Positions 34,534 through 44,411 of a stretch of DNA of 57,315 nt are shown piece after piece; position 1 is the stretch's first letter, and each line of letters opens with the position of its first letter. The DNA is from Tannerella forsythia (lineage in GTDB: Bacteria > Bacteroidota > Bacteroidia > Bacteroidales > Tannerellaceae): positions 1 to 57,315 of the forward strand of contig NZ_RQYN01000015.1 of NCBI RefSeq assembly GCF_003860135.1. The letters run 5' to 3'. Both the position numbers and the translations under genes were made by a program. The notes below the pieces were generated by a model that ran no database searches, was not told the DNA's origin, and saw only the letters and a list, made by a program, of their open reading frames with translations.

Positions 34534-36588
34534 TTATTCTGTAATCAGGGAGAAGTCGCCGATTCTTACGGGCGGATTCAGAACGATACTCTTTGCCTCA
34601 AGGCGAAGCGTTCTCCCTTCGACCGGCTGGGTAAACCGTACTTCCTGCATGACCGGATTGTTGCGGATATTGGAGAACTCCCCTTGGGCGACAGCTTTCC
34701 CATCGACAAAGACCTGATAAGACGAAATATGTCCATCGGCATTGCGTCGCTGATTCGGTAAATAGCGGAACCCGGCTATTCTCTTCTTTTCTTTCAGCGC
34801 GATGGTTAGCGAGGTCTCACCTTTCGGCAAAGTATAAAGCGTCGTTCCGTCTCCATCATAAAGCGAAACGATTTGATCATCCGCTATTTCATAAGACGAC
34901 GCGGGGAGATCGAGTTCTGCCGTAGTAACCGGGCTCCATTTCCGGAAGGTTTCATCATAGCAGGCCGCTTTGATTCGTCCTTTTTGTGCGAATGAGAATG
35001 GTTGATCGTAACGCGTCGACTCGAGGGTAGGCTGTGAGTCGTCCGTTGTGTAATAAACTACCGAGTTTTTATCGCCCGGCAGAATCTTTACCTCATCTTT
35101 CTCGTTGCGAACGATACGCGGCTCAACCATCAGGGCCGGCGCCAAAAAGGCTTCCACGTTATTAATACAGAGCGGGCCACGAGCATCCAGAAAACGTATT
35201 CGGAACTGTTTTGAGGTCACGGTCTGGAAACGGACGATACGCTTATAACCGACCGTTGTCGTAGAATCATACGCCTCGACAGGCGCCCACTGACCTTCGT
35301 GCTCGGCTTCGATAACGAACGAGCGAACCCGCTGCCCCAACGGAATATATTCCTGAATCAGGAAGCGATTCAGAGCCGTCGGTTCCGAGAAAGAGAAGGT
35401 CAGATCGCCACTTACTTCGCCGTCTGCCGTAGCCCAGTAAGTATCCCAGTCTCCGTCAAGCACCTTTTTGGCGGCGTACTTGCTTCCCCGCTCGGCCGAG
35501 GCTTTCACCGTAGCTTGAGCAAGCAGATTTTCTTTCAAATCGTTGCGAATCGTTTCGGCCCATTCCATCACCCGTGCCGAGTCGAAAGGATGAATCGTCC
35601 CGCGCAGAGAGATAGGGAAGTTCAGAATCAGATTCGCGTTATGTCCCACGCTGCGATAATAGTAATCGACCATCTGCGAGAGCGTACGCACCTGATGATC
35701 TTCGCTGGCATGATAGAACCATCCCGGGCGTATCGACACATCTACTTCGCCACCGAGCCACTTCGATCCGTGCTCATCACCCCATTGGCTCTGTTTGTAA
35801 TGATAATTGTGCTCCGGCTCTGTTCCGAAGATGCTCCATTGCGTATCTCCGGCCCATCCGCTTTCATTGCCGATCCACCGAATATCGGGCACTGTCCCGC
35901 CGAAGATCATCGCATCGGGATGTTTCTCTTTGATGATTTCACGCGCCTTCTCGTAGTTGTAATACGTCACCGCATCGATCGAACGTTTCTCATTGGCTCC
36001 GCCATACCAGCCATCGCCGCCATTCGCCCCGTCGAACCAGAATTCAAAGAGTGGGCCATAGTTCGATGATAATTCACGTATCTGGTCGTGATAGGTTTCA
36101 ACGTATCCCGGACGACCGTATTCGGCATGATTCCGATCCCATGGCGAGAGATAAACGCCAAACTTCAGGTCGTATTTCTTACATGCTTCGGAAAGATCAC
36201 GTACCACATCGCCCTTGCCGTCTTTCCATGGCGAATTTTTCACGCTGTATTCCGTGGTTTCCGTCGGCCAGAGGCAAAAACCGTCATGATGCTTCGTCGT
36301 AATGACAATTCCTTTGAATCCGGCGGCCTTGATGATGCGCGCCCATTGGTCGCAATCCAAATTTTCAGGGTTGAATGTCGACGCGGGCGTGTCGCCATAG
36401 CCCCATTCCAGATCGTTGAACGTGTTGAGCCCGAAATGAACGAAAGCGTACATTTCCGTTTTATGCCAGGCCACCTGTTCGGGCGTCGGAGTCGGTAAAA
36501 TGGGTGCCGGAGCTTCCGTAACGCCGTGATCACATGCACACCATGTCGCTGTCATGTAACCGAGGACAAGAAGTTTTTTTATATTCAT
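34534..36588 (-). CDS. GH29 alpha-L-fucosidase, lipoprotein
   Basis: The 684-aa protein has a lipoprotein signal (TWCAC, Cys17 or Cys19). The GH29 catalytic barrel spans about residues 40-345: [38 protein letters not shown], and the probable nucleophile Asp186 in [12 protein letters not shown] galactose-binding-like (F5/8 type) domain follows (about 350-480), then a chitobiase-type Fn3-like region and a second discoidin-like domain. It removes terminal fucose from host or plant glycans at the cell surface or in the periplasm. Confidence 0.94.
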   Translation of the reverse strand: MNIKKLLVLGYMTATWCACDHGVTEAPAPILPTPTPEQVAWHKTEMYAFVHFGLNTFNDLEWGYGDTPASTFNPENLDCDQWARIIKAAGFKGIVITTKHHDGFCLWPTETTEYSVKNSPWKDGKGDVVRDLSEACKKYDLKFGVYLSPWDRNHAEYGRPGYVETYHDQIRELSSNYGPLFEFWFDGANGGDGWYGGANEKRSIDAVTYYNYEKAREIIKEKHPDAMIFGGTVPDIRWIGNESGWAGDTQWSIFGTEPEHNYHYKQSQWGDEHGSKWLGGEVDVSIRPGWFYHASEDHQVRTLSQMVDYYYRSVGHNANLILNFPISLRGTIHPFDSARVMEWAETIRNDLKENLLAQATVKASAERGSKYAAKKVLDGDWDTYWATADGEVSGDLTFSFSEPTALNRFLIQEYIPLGQRVRSFVIEAEHEGQWAPVEAYDSTTTVGYKRIVRFQTVTSKQFRIRFLDARGPLCINNVEAFLAPALMVEPRIVRNEKDEVKILPGDKNSVVYYTTDDSQPTLESTRYDQPFSFAQKGRIKAACYDETFRKWSPVTTAELDLPASSYEIADDQIVSLYDGDGTTLYTLPKGETSLTIALKEKKRIAGFRYLPNQRRNADGHISSYQVFVDGKAVAQGEFSNIRNNPVMQEVRFTQPVEGRTLRLEAKSIVLNPPVRIGDFSLITE

Positions 36589-36621
36589 CGCTAAATTTGT
36601 TGATCATGACTAATTCTTCCA

Positions 36622-36629
36622 CAAAGGTA
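36622..36629 (-). promoter_or_regulatory. candidate -7 element for the fucosidase operon
   Basis: TACCTTTG on the minus strand lies 33 nt before the fucosidase ATG. No -33 match is visible. The rest of the 312-bp divergent gap (36589-36900) holds no other feature I can support; a 60-codon plus-strand frame at 36639 lacks coding signs. Confidence 0.5.
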
Positions 36630-36854
36630 TGACTTTTTTTGAAAAGGATGCTTCTTTTAACGCTTCTACGTGCTTTTTCGGAAGAATCAAAGGGCGACGA
36701 AGAAAAGAGATTCTTCCGAAACCCTCTTTCAACAAATGATATTACGGATGTCCCTTGTTGCACGAGCGTCATCAATAGCGCAAAGGGCGACCTCTACCGT
36801 ACGATAATTACAATAAAATAACAGAAATTAGTCCGGTTTTCGGGAAAGGATGGC

Positions 36855-36862
36855 TATCTTTG
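36855..36862 (+). promoter_or_regulatory. candidate -7 element for the TPR/barrel operon
   Basis: TATCTTTG followed by C, 38 nt before the ATG at 36901. The -33 region is T-rich but lacks a well-spaced TTTG. Confidence 0.6.
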
Positions 36863-36900
36863 CGCAAATAATAATGTAAGCCATTAGCCATTAGAAACGT

Positions 36901-39900
36901 ATGAAGAAAATTGTTATCTTACTGTATTTGATGACAGGATGCTGCCTGATGTATGGTCAGCGTACACATCAATTCGAGTCGTCCGAGCGGTTATTTCACG
37001 AGGGAAAAGAACTGTTTCGTTTGCAGAATTATCCCGGCTGTTTCGATAAATTGACTGCCTATAAAGCAAAATCGACGGATCATGATCGAATTCAGGAAGC
37101 AGACTTTATGTTGACTTGTGTTGCTTTTGAGCAAGGTCATCCGAAGGTCGTGGAAATGCTCGAAAATTATCTGACCACTTATTCGGATACGCGTCATAAA
37201 GACGAAGTATGTTTTATGCTTGGCTCGGCTTACTTCGCACAGGAAAAATATCAGGAGGCCATCAAATGGTTCAGTCAATCGGAAATCGATTATCTGAGCG
37301 AAGAGCAGCAAGAGGCTTACGCGTTCCGTATGGCTTACGCGTTATTGCAGACGAACGACCTGCGCACGGCACGGAACTACTTCGCCCGCATCCAGCAGGT
37401 CGGAAAGACATACAAAGAAGCGGCTTCTTATTATCTGGCTTATATCGATTATGCCACAGGCAACTATGAAAAAGCCTTGACCGGATTTAACCGACTGAAA
37501 AATAATCTGACTTATCGCGAACAGGCTCTTTATTACATTACACAGATTCATTACATCGAGAATCGTTATGACCGGGTCATCGCAGATGGTGAAGAGCTCT
37601 TGCGGGCTTACCCGAATAGCGCGAATAATTCGGAGATATACCGGTTATTGGGAAATGCATACTATCAGAACGGCGAACCATCGAAAGCGATTGACCGGCT
37701 GGAGAAATATGTGGCTCATACGGATTCCGTACTTCGTGGCGACATGTATATTTTAGGAGTCTGCCACTATAATCAAGGCAATTATGATCAGGCTATCGAA
37801 GCATTGACCGAAGCCATCGATGAAGAAGATGCTCTGACACAAAATGCCTACCTCTATTTGGGACAATCTTACCTCAAGACGAATGATAAAAATAACGCGC
37901 GCATGGCTTTTGAGATGGCCACGACATCCGAATTCGACAAACAGGTGCAGGAAACAGCCATGTATAACTATGCGTTGCTGATTCATGAGACGTCATTTTC
38001 GGGGTTTGGAGAGTCGGTAACTATTTTCGAAGACTTTTTAAATCGCTTTCCGGATTCGAAATACACGGATAAAGTCAATGACTATTTGAGCGAAGTCTAT
38101 CTTACCACAAAGAATTATGAGGCGGCTTTGGCATCGATCGATAAAATCCGGCAACCGGGTGCTAAGATTCAAGCCGCGCGTCAAAACGTATTATTCCGAC
38201 TGGGTACGCAAGCATTTACGAATCAACAGCCCGAAAAGGCAATCGACTATTTGAACCGTGCCGTTGCCTTAGGCAATTACGATAAGGAAGCCTACAGCGA
38301 CGCCTACTTTTGGCGCGGAGAGGCTTATTACCGTCAGCATAATTTCAGCGAGGCCGCTTCCGATTTCCATGCCTTCGCAGCCAATACGACTGACCGTGCC
38401 TCCGATGCTTATGCGCTTGCACATTATAATTTGGGATATTGCTATTTCAAGCAGAAGAACTATGAGTCGGCCTTGTCGGCTTTCCGGCAGTATGTCGGTC
38501 TCGAAAAAAACACGTCGGCGGTATCGCTGGCCGACGCGTACAACCGTATCGGTGACTGCTTGTTTCACAGCCGTCAATTCACTTCGGCCGAAGAACAATA
38601 CACACGCGCCGCATCGCTTCAACCTTCGAGTGGAGATTATGCGCTTTATCAGAAAGGATTCCTTCTGGGATTGCAGAAAGACTACAAAGGAAAGATCAAC
38701 CTGATGGACCGTGTGATTCGTGAGTATCCCGAATCGGACTATGTAGACGATGCCTTATATGAAAAAGGGCGATCGTATGTACTGACAGAAAATTACGACT
38801 TGGCGGCCAACGCCTTCAACGAACTGCAGCAACGCTTCCCGCAAAGCAGTCTGGCACGCAAGGCCGGCTTGCAACTCGGCCTTTTGTATTTCAACGACAA
38901 CCAACCCCAGAAAGCGATCGAAGCTTATAAGAAAGTGATCGGCGATTATCCCGGTAGCGAAGAAGCCAAGACCGCCCTACAGGATTTGAAGTCTGTGTAT
39001 GTGGATATGAACGATGTGGCATCGTATGCGAGTTATGTCAACTCGCTTGGCAATACATCGACCCGTTTCGATACGAGCGAGCAGGATTCTTTAACGTATT
39101 TTGCTGCCGAAAAACTCTTTATGCGTGGCGATAATGAGGGAGCCCGCCGGAGTTTGAACAATTATTTGCAACAATTCCCGCGTGGAGCCTTCAGCCCCAA
39201 TGCGAATTATTATCTGGCTCAAATTGCTTTCAGCCAGAAAAATTACGACGAAGCGAGAACAAGATATACGGCTGTTGCCGAGAGTGGAAATACGAAGTTT
39301 CTTGAAGAGTCGGTGGCGCGTAAGGCCGAAACGGAATACCTGCAAAAAGATTGCACTGAGGCGATCAAGAGCTTCAAATGGCTGGCCGCCATCGCAGAAA
39401 CGACTCATAACCGTGAGGCGGCCAGACTGGGCATCATGCGCTGTGCGCGGCAGACAGGACAACAGGCCGAAGCTTTGCTGGCAGCCGAAGAACTGCTGAA
39501 AAGCACGAAGCTCAAACCCGAAGTAGAGGCCGAAGCGCGTTACTTGCGTGCTCAATCGTATCTCAGCTTGGGCGAAGAGAATAAAGCCCGGATCGATCTG
39601 CAAGCATTGAGTAAAGATACGCGTACGGTCTACGGAGCCGAGGCTAAATATTTATTGGCTCAGTCTTATTACGACGGAAACGAGATGGACAAAGCCGAAA
39701 AGGAATTGCTGAACTTCATCGAGAAAGGTACGACACACCGTTATTGGCTTGCACGCGGATTCGTGTTGCTCTCTGACGTATATGTTCGGAAAGGAGATAA
39801 ATTTCAGGCACGTCAATACCTCACCAGTCTGCAAAAGAATTACAAAGGAAATGACGACATCGCCGGAATGATTACCGAGCGGCTTGCCAAACTGAAATAA
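36901..39900 (+). CDS. large exported TPR protein
   Basis: The 999-aa protein has a signal peptide (MKKIVILLYLMTGCCLMYGQ). It is then almost entirely tetratricopeptide repeats of about 34 residues from residue 25 to the C-terminus; clear units include EAYFLRGEAYYRQHNFSEAA-type stretches such as AHYNLGYCYFKQKNYESALS. It is probably a periplasmic or outer-membrane-associated scaffold. The beta-barrel gene 32 nt downstream is a likely partner. This TPR-barrel pairing is seen in other Bacteroidales, though I cannot name its function. Confidence 0.9.
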   Translation: MKKIVILLYLMTGCCLMYGQRTHQFESSERLFHEGKELFRLQNYPGCFDKLTAYKAKSTDHDRIQEADFMLTCVAFEQGHPKVVEMLENYLTTYSDTRHKDEVCFMLGSAYFAQEKYQEAIKWFSQSEIDYLSEEQQEAYAFRMAYALLQTNDLRTARNYFARIQQVGKTYKEAASYYLAYIDYATGNYEKALTGFNRLKNNLTYREQALYYITQIHYIENRYDRVIADGEELLRAYPNSANNSEIYRLLGNAYYQNGEPSKAIDRLEKYVAHTDSVLRGDMYILGVCHYNQGNYDQAIEALTEAIDEEDALTQNAYLYLGQSYLKTNDKNNARMAFEMATTSEFDKQVQETAMYNYALLIHETSFSGFGESVTIFEDFLNRFPDSKYTDKVNDYLSEVYLTTKNYEAALASIDKIRQPGAKIQAARQNVLFRLGTQAFTNQQPEKAIDYLNRAVALGNYDKEAYSDAYFWRGEAYYRQHNFSEAASDFHAFAANTTDRASDAYALAHYNLGYCYFKQKNYESALSAFRQYVGLEKNTSAVSLADAYNRIGDCLFHSRQFTSAEEQYTRAASLQPSSGDYALYQKGFLLGLQKDYKGKINLMDRVIREYPESDYVDDALYEKGRSYVLTENYDLAANAFNELQQRFPQSSLARKAGLQLGLLYFNDNQPQKAIEAYKKVIGDYPGSEEAKTALQDLKSVYVDMNDVASYASYVNSLGNTSTRFDTSEQDSLTYFAAEKLFMRGDNEGARRSLNNYLQQFPRGAFSPNANYYLAQIAFSQKNYDEARTRYTAVAESGNTKFLEESVARKAETEYLQKDCTEAIKSFKWLAAIAETTHNREAARLGIMRCARQTGQQAEALLAAEELLKSTKLKPEVEAEARYLRAQSYLSLGEENKARIDLQALSKDTRTVYGAEAKYLLAQSYYDGNEMDKAEKELLNFIEKGTTHRYWLARGFVLLSDVYVRKGDKFQARQYLTSLQKNYKGNDDIAGMITERLAKLK

Positions 39901-39932
39901 AGGAAAGAGATAGTCGAAATGTCAATAAAAGA

Positions 39933-41738
39933 ATGAAAAAGATGAGAACGAAAAACCGGATACAGATATATATCACCCTTGTTTTATTGGGCAGCGGCCT
40001 TATGCTTCAGGCTCAGGAAAAGGAAACGAAGTTGAACCGTGAAATGACGCTCGAACGCGAATACGACCCGACTGTACAGGATGCCAATAAGGTCAACCGC
40101 CTCCCCGACGTGAAAGATCCGAAAATAACGAAGCATTCCATCGAATACTCACCGTTCACCCTCCCTGTCGATCCGGAAAAAGAGATCGTCGTACTTCCGT
40201 CGGGTAAGATCATGACGGCCATCCCTTACAATAAACGTCGCGGATATCTTCGTCTGGGCACAGGGATGAATATGAATGTGGAAGGAGATTTAGGCTATCA
40301 TATCTTACATAACGAGACGGATTTGTTGAATATCTTCTTCTCTCACCGTTCGACGAATAGCAAGCTCAAGGACTATGACGGAAGCGGCATCAAACAACAA
40401 GCCAAACTCAATGATAACCTCGGCGGCGTACATTTCCATCATCATTTCAACTTCGGGACGTTGCGCCTTGGCGGAAAATACGGTTATACGGCCTTTAATT
40501 ACTACGGCTTCCCGTTAGATTCGCTCTATCGACTCCAACAGACGAACCACATCCTGCTACCGCAAAGTCATTCTGTCGATCGGAACAAGAATCAGGCGAA
40601 TCAAACCATGAACGCGTATGCCGGCATCCGATCGAGGGAAGACGCTTTGCTGGGTTATCTGCTCAACATAGAATATCAACGCTTCGGACAAAAATACGGA
40701 CGTACCGTCGACGTGGATGGCATACGTGAAAATCGATTCACCCTGCAACTGGGCTTTAGCTCACGTTTCAGCCATAGCAACCAGCGGGTAGGTCTTGCCG
40801 GCAAAATGGACTACTTCAAGTATGCGTATCCCTCAAGCAAGACAGGCGGTGATTCGCTCGGTTATCAGAACCATGCTCAAATCACGGTGACGCCTTATTA
40901 CCGTTACGAAGACGCTAACTGGAAATTACAATTAGGAGCTAACGTGATGCTTATCACCGGCGACTCGTCCAAACTTTTCTTATCGCCCAACATCTCGGCC
41001 GAAGGAAAGATTGCGGACAAGACGGTGTGTTATGTACGTGCCGGAGGCGAAATCGGGGTGAATGACGCGCTCTCGATCTCGCGCCTGAACCGTTATACCG
41101 ACCACGCGCTGATGGTGAAACCGTCGCGTACGTGGCTCGATCTGGAGGCGGGAATCCGGACAGGAGTCGTTCCGAATGTATGGATGGAGTTTTTCGGAGG
41201 TTTCAAGATCACGGAGAACGAGGTGTTCTTCGTGCCGGCCAATTATATCGGTGCCAAGCACGATTTTGGGAACTACAGCCTCGCCTATCAGCCGGATGCA
41301 TCGCTGTTCCGCGTCGGTGCGTCGTTTAAATACGCTTATCAGAAATGGTTTGATGCCTCGATCAAAGGCGTATATCATAACTGGTCGTTGCGCGACGGAG
41401 ACGGAAACACATGGCTTTCGGGCAAGGAGAATGGCTACAAAAAGGCTTACGGACGCCCGGAGTTGGAAGTCCATGCCGACCTTGCCATCCGCCCCATCCG
41501 TCCGCTAACGCTGGCTCTCGGATATTATTTAGGAGCCAATCGGTATACGCTGTTCCATGCCCGGGAAATCAAGCTGACGAATATTAACGATCTCAATTTT
41601 ACGGCGACGTACAACCTCAACGATACGTTCGGGGCGTATGTGAAAGTGAACAATATGCTGAACCGGCAACAGGAGTTGTGGTACGGCTACCCGACGCAGC
41701 AGCTTCATGCGCTGGCAGGTGTCAACATCAATTTCTGA
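39933..41738 (+). CDS. outer-membrane beta-barrel protein (TonB-receptor-like, no plug)
   Basis: The 601-aa protein has a signal peptide (ITLVLLGSGLMLQAQ), a conserved charged N-terminal segment (NREMTLEREYDPTVQDANKVN), then alternating barrel strands to the C-terminal ALAGVNINF. It lacks the TonB plug domain, so it is not a complete TonB-dependent receptor. It is cotranscribed with the large TPR protein and probably functions with it in the outer membrane. It ends 1 nt before the convergent TPR gene. Confidence 0.85.
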   Translation: MKKMRTKNRIQIYITLVLLGSGLMLQAQEKETKLNREMTLEREYDPTVQDANKVNRLPDVKDPKITKHSIEYSPFTLPVDPEKEIVVLPSGKIMTAIPYNKRRGYLRLGTGMNMNVEGDLGYHILHNETDLLNIFFSHRSTNSKLKDYDGSGIKQQAKLNDNLGGVHFHHHFNFGTLRLGGKYGYTAFNYYGFPLDSLYRLQQTNHILLPQSHSVDRNKNQANQTMNAYAGIRSREDALLGYLLNIEYQRFGQKYGRTVDVDGIRENRFTLQLGFSSRFSHSNQRVGLAGKMDYFKYAYPSSKTGGDSLGYQNHAQITVTPYYRYEDANWKLQLGANVMLITGDSSKLFLSPNISAEGKIADKTVCYVRAGGEIGVNDALSISRLNRYTDHALMVKPSRTWLDLEAGIRTGVVPNVWMEFFGGFKITENEVFFVPANYIGAKHDFGNYSLAYQPDASLFRVGASFKYAYQKWFDASIKGVYHNWSLRDGDGNTWLSGKENGYKKAYGRPELEVHADLAIRPIRPLTLALGYYLGANRYTLFHAREIKLTNINDLNFTATYNLNDTFGAYVKVNNMLNRQQELWYGYPTQQLHALAGVNINF

Positions 41739-41739
41739 T

Positions 41740-42003
41740 TCACTGATTATACAGATTCTTATCGAAGAAGTCGAGGATTTCGATCTCGCTCTGATAGGCG
41801 CGATGGGCAGGACTGTCAGGGTTCAGCTCCATTGCCGCCAAATAGTTATTTAACGCTTCGCGGCTGTTGCCCTGCTTACGATACGCATTGCCACGCAAAA
41901 AGAAAGCCTCGTCCGACTCGGGATGGTCGGTCAGATAGGCATCGAGCCGGCGGATAGCTTCGGTTGTTTGCCCTTCGTGAATCAGTTGTTTTATCTCGTT
42001 CAT
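41740..42003 (-). CDS. small cytosolic TPR protein, possibly leaderless
   Basis: The 87-aa protein begins MNEIKQLIHEGQTTEAIRRL and holds two TPR units (DEAFFLRGNAYRKQGNSREAL) and a short C-terminal helix. The open frame extends further upstream to 42270, but a perfect -7 element at 42008-42015 lies just before this ATG, so the longer form would begin upstream of the promoter. The promoter-to-ATG distance is only 4 nt, which suggests a leaderless mRNA. The binding partner is unknown. Confidence 0.8.
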   Translation of the reverse strand: MNEIKQLIHEGQTTEAIRRLDAYLTDHPESDEAFFLRGNAYRKQGNSREALNNYLAAMELNPDSPAHRAYQSEIEILDFFDKNLYNQ

Positions 42004-42007
42004 ACGG

Positions 42008-42015
42008 CAAAGATA
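42008..42015 (-). promoter_or_regulatory. -7 element directly abutting the small TPR gene
   Basis: TATCTTTG then CCGT then ATG on the minus strand. With the usual 4-6 nt between the element and +1, transcription would start at or within one or two bases of the ATG. Confidence 0.6.
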
Positions 42016-42080
42016 GGGACTTGTTTGCGAACAACGAGGCTCCCCTGCCGCAAAAATCGTCCGAATCGCAGGTATACAAG

Positions 42081-42114
42081 AACGGCGCTGCCTTTTTAGA
42101 GGAACAGCGCCGTT
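42081..42114 (-). terminator. intrinsic terminator after the SAH hydrolase gene
   Basis: A perfect 10-bp stem AACGGCGCTG/CAGCGCCGTT (42081-42090 with 42105-42114) has a 14-nt loop, 9 nt past the stop codon at 42123. The T-run is short (TTCTTGTAT), so efficiency is uncertain. Confidence 0.7.
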
Positions 42115-42122
42115 CGCGTGTA

Positions 42123-43541
42123 TCAATACCGGTAGATGTCCGACTTGAACGGCCCGTTTACCGGAACGCCGATATAGTCGGCTTGTTTTTGGGTAAGTTT
42201 CGTGAGTTTGACACCGACCCGCTCGAGGTGCAGCCGAGCCACTTCTTCGTCGAGATGCTTCGGCAGACAATAAACGCCTACTTCGTACTTCTTCTGCCAG
42301 AGATCGATCTGCGCCAACGTCTGGTTCGTAAACGAATTGCTCATCACGAACGAGGGATGTCCCGTCGCACAGCCGAGGTTGACGAGGCGACCTTCGGCCA
42401 GCAGGAAGATCGAATGTCCGTCGGGAAACGTATACTTATCGACTTGCGGTTTGATGTTCTGATGCTTGATATTCGGGAACGTCACCAGTTTCTCGACTTG
42501 AATCTCATTGTCGAAGTGTCCGATGTTGCAGACGATTGCCTGATCTTTCATCGCCTTCATGTGATCGATGGTGATGACATCGCAGTTGCCGGTCGTCGTC
42601 ACGAAGATATCGCCTTCTTTTACGCCTTCTTCCATCGTCGTCACTTCAAAACCTTCCATCGAAGCCTGAAGCGCACAGATAGGGTCGATTTCCGTCACGA
42701 TCACGCGGGCGCCGTACGAACGCATCGAATGGGCACAGCCTTTACCCACATCGCCGTAGCCGGCTACGACCACGACCTTACCGGCAATCATCACATCGGT
42801 AGCGCGCTTAATCCCGTCGGCCAACGATTCGCGGCAGCCGTACAGATTGTCGAACTTCGATTTCGTTACCGAATCGTTTACGTTGATGGCAGGCACGAGC
42901 AGTTCGCCGCGCTCCATCATCTGATAAAGACGATGTACACCCGTCGTCGTTTCTTCCGATACGCCTTTCATCTCTTTGAGCATGTTATGCCAGCGTTGCG
43001 GGTCTTCCTTATGGATGCTTTCGAGGAGATTGAGAATCACCTGTTCCTCGTGATTGGCGGCTTTGCGTTTAAGAATCCGGGGATCGTTTTCGGCCGCATA
43101 TCCCTGATGGAAGAGCAGTGAAGCGTCTCCTCCGTCGTCGACGATAAGGTTCGGCCCTTTGCCGTCGGGGAAACGCAGCGCCTGATCGGTACACCACCAG
43201 TATTCTTCAAGCGTTTCGCCTTTCCACGCGAATACAGGCACACCGGCCTTGGCGATAGCTGCCGCCGCATGGTCTTGCGTAGAAAAAATGTTGCAACTTG
43301 CCCAGCGCACGTCGGCGCCCAGGTCTACGAGTGTCTCGATCAGAACGGCTGTCTGAATGGTCATGTGCAGCGATCCGGTGATGCGTGCTCCTTGAAGCGG
43401 TTTCTTATCCGCATACTTTTTGCGCAGCGCCATCAGCCCCGGCATTTCGTGTTCGGCGATTTCGATTTCCTTACGTCCGAAATCTGCCAGTGTAATGTCT
43501 GCCACTTTATAGGGCAGCGTGTTCGTTGTTTCCTTTGCCAT
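42123..43541 (-). CDS. ahcY: adenosylhomocysteinase (S-adenosylhomocysteine hydrolase)
   Basis: The 472-aa protein matches full-length SahH. It shows [20 protein letters not shown], the [21 protein letters not shown] loop, the Rossmann motif [29 protein letters not shown], and the C-terminal [21 protein letters not shown] with DIYRY end. It splits S-adenosylhomocysteine into adenosine and homocysteine in the cytosol, relieving methyltransferase inhibition. The frame is open 49 codons further upstream, but [16 protein letters not shown] (start 43541) is the conserved beginning and lies 26 nt from a -7 element. Confidence 0.97.
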   Translation of the reverse strand: MAKETTNTLPYKVADITLADFGRKEIEIAEHEMPGLMALRKKYADKKPLQGARITGSLHMTIQTAVLIETLVDLGADVRWASCNIFSTQDHAAAAIAKAGVPVFAWKGETLEEYWWCTDQALRFPDGKGPNLIVDDGGDASLLFHQGYAAENDPRILKRKAANHEEQVILNLLESIHKEDPQRWHNMLKEMKGVSEETTTGVHRLYQMMERGELLVPAINVNDSVTKSKFDNLYGCRESLADGIKRATDVMIAGKVVVVAGYGDVGKGCAHSMRSYGARVIVTEIDPICALQASMEGFEVTTMEEGVKEGDIFVTTTGNCDVITIDHMKAMKDQAIVCNIGHFDNEIQVEKLVTFPNIKHQNIKPQVDKYTFPDGHSIFLLAEGRLVNLGCATGHPSFVMSNSFTNQTLAQIDLWQKKYEVGVYCLPKHLDEEVARLHLERVGVKLTKLTQKQADYIGVPVNGPFKSDIYRY

Positions 43542-43566
43542 AACTTTCTTGTATGATTTTATGGCG

Positions 43567-43574
43567 CAAAGGTA
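43567..43574 (-). promoter_or_regulatory. candidate -7 element for the SAH hydrolase gene
   Basis: TACCTTTG on the minus strand, 25 nt before the ATG. No -33 match. The next 35 bp upstream lead directly into a mosaic element copy. Confidence 0.6.
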
Positions 43575-43605
43575 TGAAAATTTCGGATATAACTTTTCAC
43601 CTCTT

Positions 43606-43954
43606 TTGTCATTCAGAGCGCGAGCGATGAATCTCGCTCTTCTCTTTCCTTTTCCGGGTGAGATTCCTCCCTGCGTTCGGAATGACAAATGAATTGTCGA
43701 TGGTTAATTGTCAGTTGTCAATTGTTATGCCGGGTACATGGTTCGGTGTGTACCGGGCATTCCTTCTTCGCTTCGCTTTTCCCCCCTTCGAAGGGGGGAC
43801 AGGGGGGATGTCCATATCCACGCCATCGCGGGCAAACACTACACAGCAAACAACTCAACAAATAAACATTTCAACACCTCAACGCCGGCAGGGCATACAA
43901 GGGCTGAAAGCCTGAATTAAATTCATTCTTCTTTGTTCTATTGCGGAATTCGGG
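43606..43954 (-). repeat. dispersed mosaic element, copy D, with one intact terminal repeat
   Basis: Its right end (43937-43954) matches the right terminal repeat of the complete element at 8393-8410 in nearly every base. Inside are the shared GAGATTCCTC, GACAAATG, GTACATGGTTCGGTG and CAACAAATAAACATTTCAAC modules. The left end is not well defined. A palindromic 42-bp array begins 13 bp beyond its right end. Confidence 0.75.
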
Positions 43955-43967
43955 CTAAACATGAGTT

Positions 43968-44308
43968 CGGCACTTTGACTATAGTCAATGGTCACTTTTT
44001 TTCTGTTTTCGGCACTTTGACTATTAGTCAATGACCCACTTTTTTTGTTTTCGACACTTTGACCTATAGTCAATGTGTACTTTTTTTTGTTTTCGGCACT
44101 TTGACCATTAGTCAATGACCCACTTTTTTTGTTTTCGACACTTTGACTAATAGTCAATGGACACTTTTTTTTCATTTTCGACACTTTGACCATTAGTCAA
44201 TGGTCACTTTTTTTTGTTTTCGACACTTTGACTTATAGTCAATGGTCACTTTTTTTCTGTTTTCGGCACTTTGACTATTAGTCAATGCCTCGTTCGTTTT
44301 TGTTTTTC
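43968..44308. repeat. 42/43-bp tandem array with a TTGAC/GTCAA dyad in each unit
   Basis: Seven full units start at 43968, 44010, 44052, 44094, 44136, 44179 and 44221, with a partial eighth at 44264. Units are 42 bp, except those at 44136 and 44221, which are 43 bp. Each has CGGCACTTTGACTATAGTCAATG or a variant followed by a T-rich spacer. The dyad is either TTGACTATAGTCAA (perfect 14-bp palindrome) or the 15-bp form TTGAC-N5-GTCAA. The 43-bp units break any 14-residue frame, which argues against coding. It lies between the ispG terminator and an element copy upstream of the SAH hydrolase gene. Confidence 0.9.
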
Positions 44309-44376
44309 ATACATTGTCTTACGGAGCATACACCGAAAAAGTACAAAGAGAGGGAGCACCGTATTGTAAGCTGTCG

Positions 44377-44410
44377 AAAAAAAAAAGCATCTCTTCCGGT
44401 GAGAGATGCT
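44377..44410 (-). terminator. strong intrinsic terminator after ispG
   Basis: A 9-bp stem AGCATCTCT/AGAGATGCT (44386-44394 with 44402-44410) has a 7-nt loop. On the minus strand it is followed by ten T residues. It begins 1 nt past the ispG stop codon region. Confidence 0.9.
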
Positions 44411-44411
44411 A

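Noticed and set aside
36639-36821. 60-aa plus-strand frame in the fucosidase/TPR gap
   Set aside because: No ribosome site, no promoter in position, and no protein-like pattern beyond a short hydrophobic start.
41964-43121. 385-aa plus-strand open frame
   Set aside because: Antisense to the SAH hydrolase gene; no recognisable domain.
43879-44193. Minus-strand frame with SVENKKSGSLTNGQ-type repeats
   Set aside because: The array contains 43-bp units that break this frame, and the 3' part runs into a mobile-element copy.
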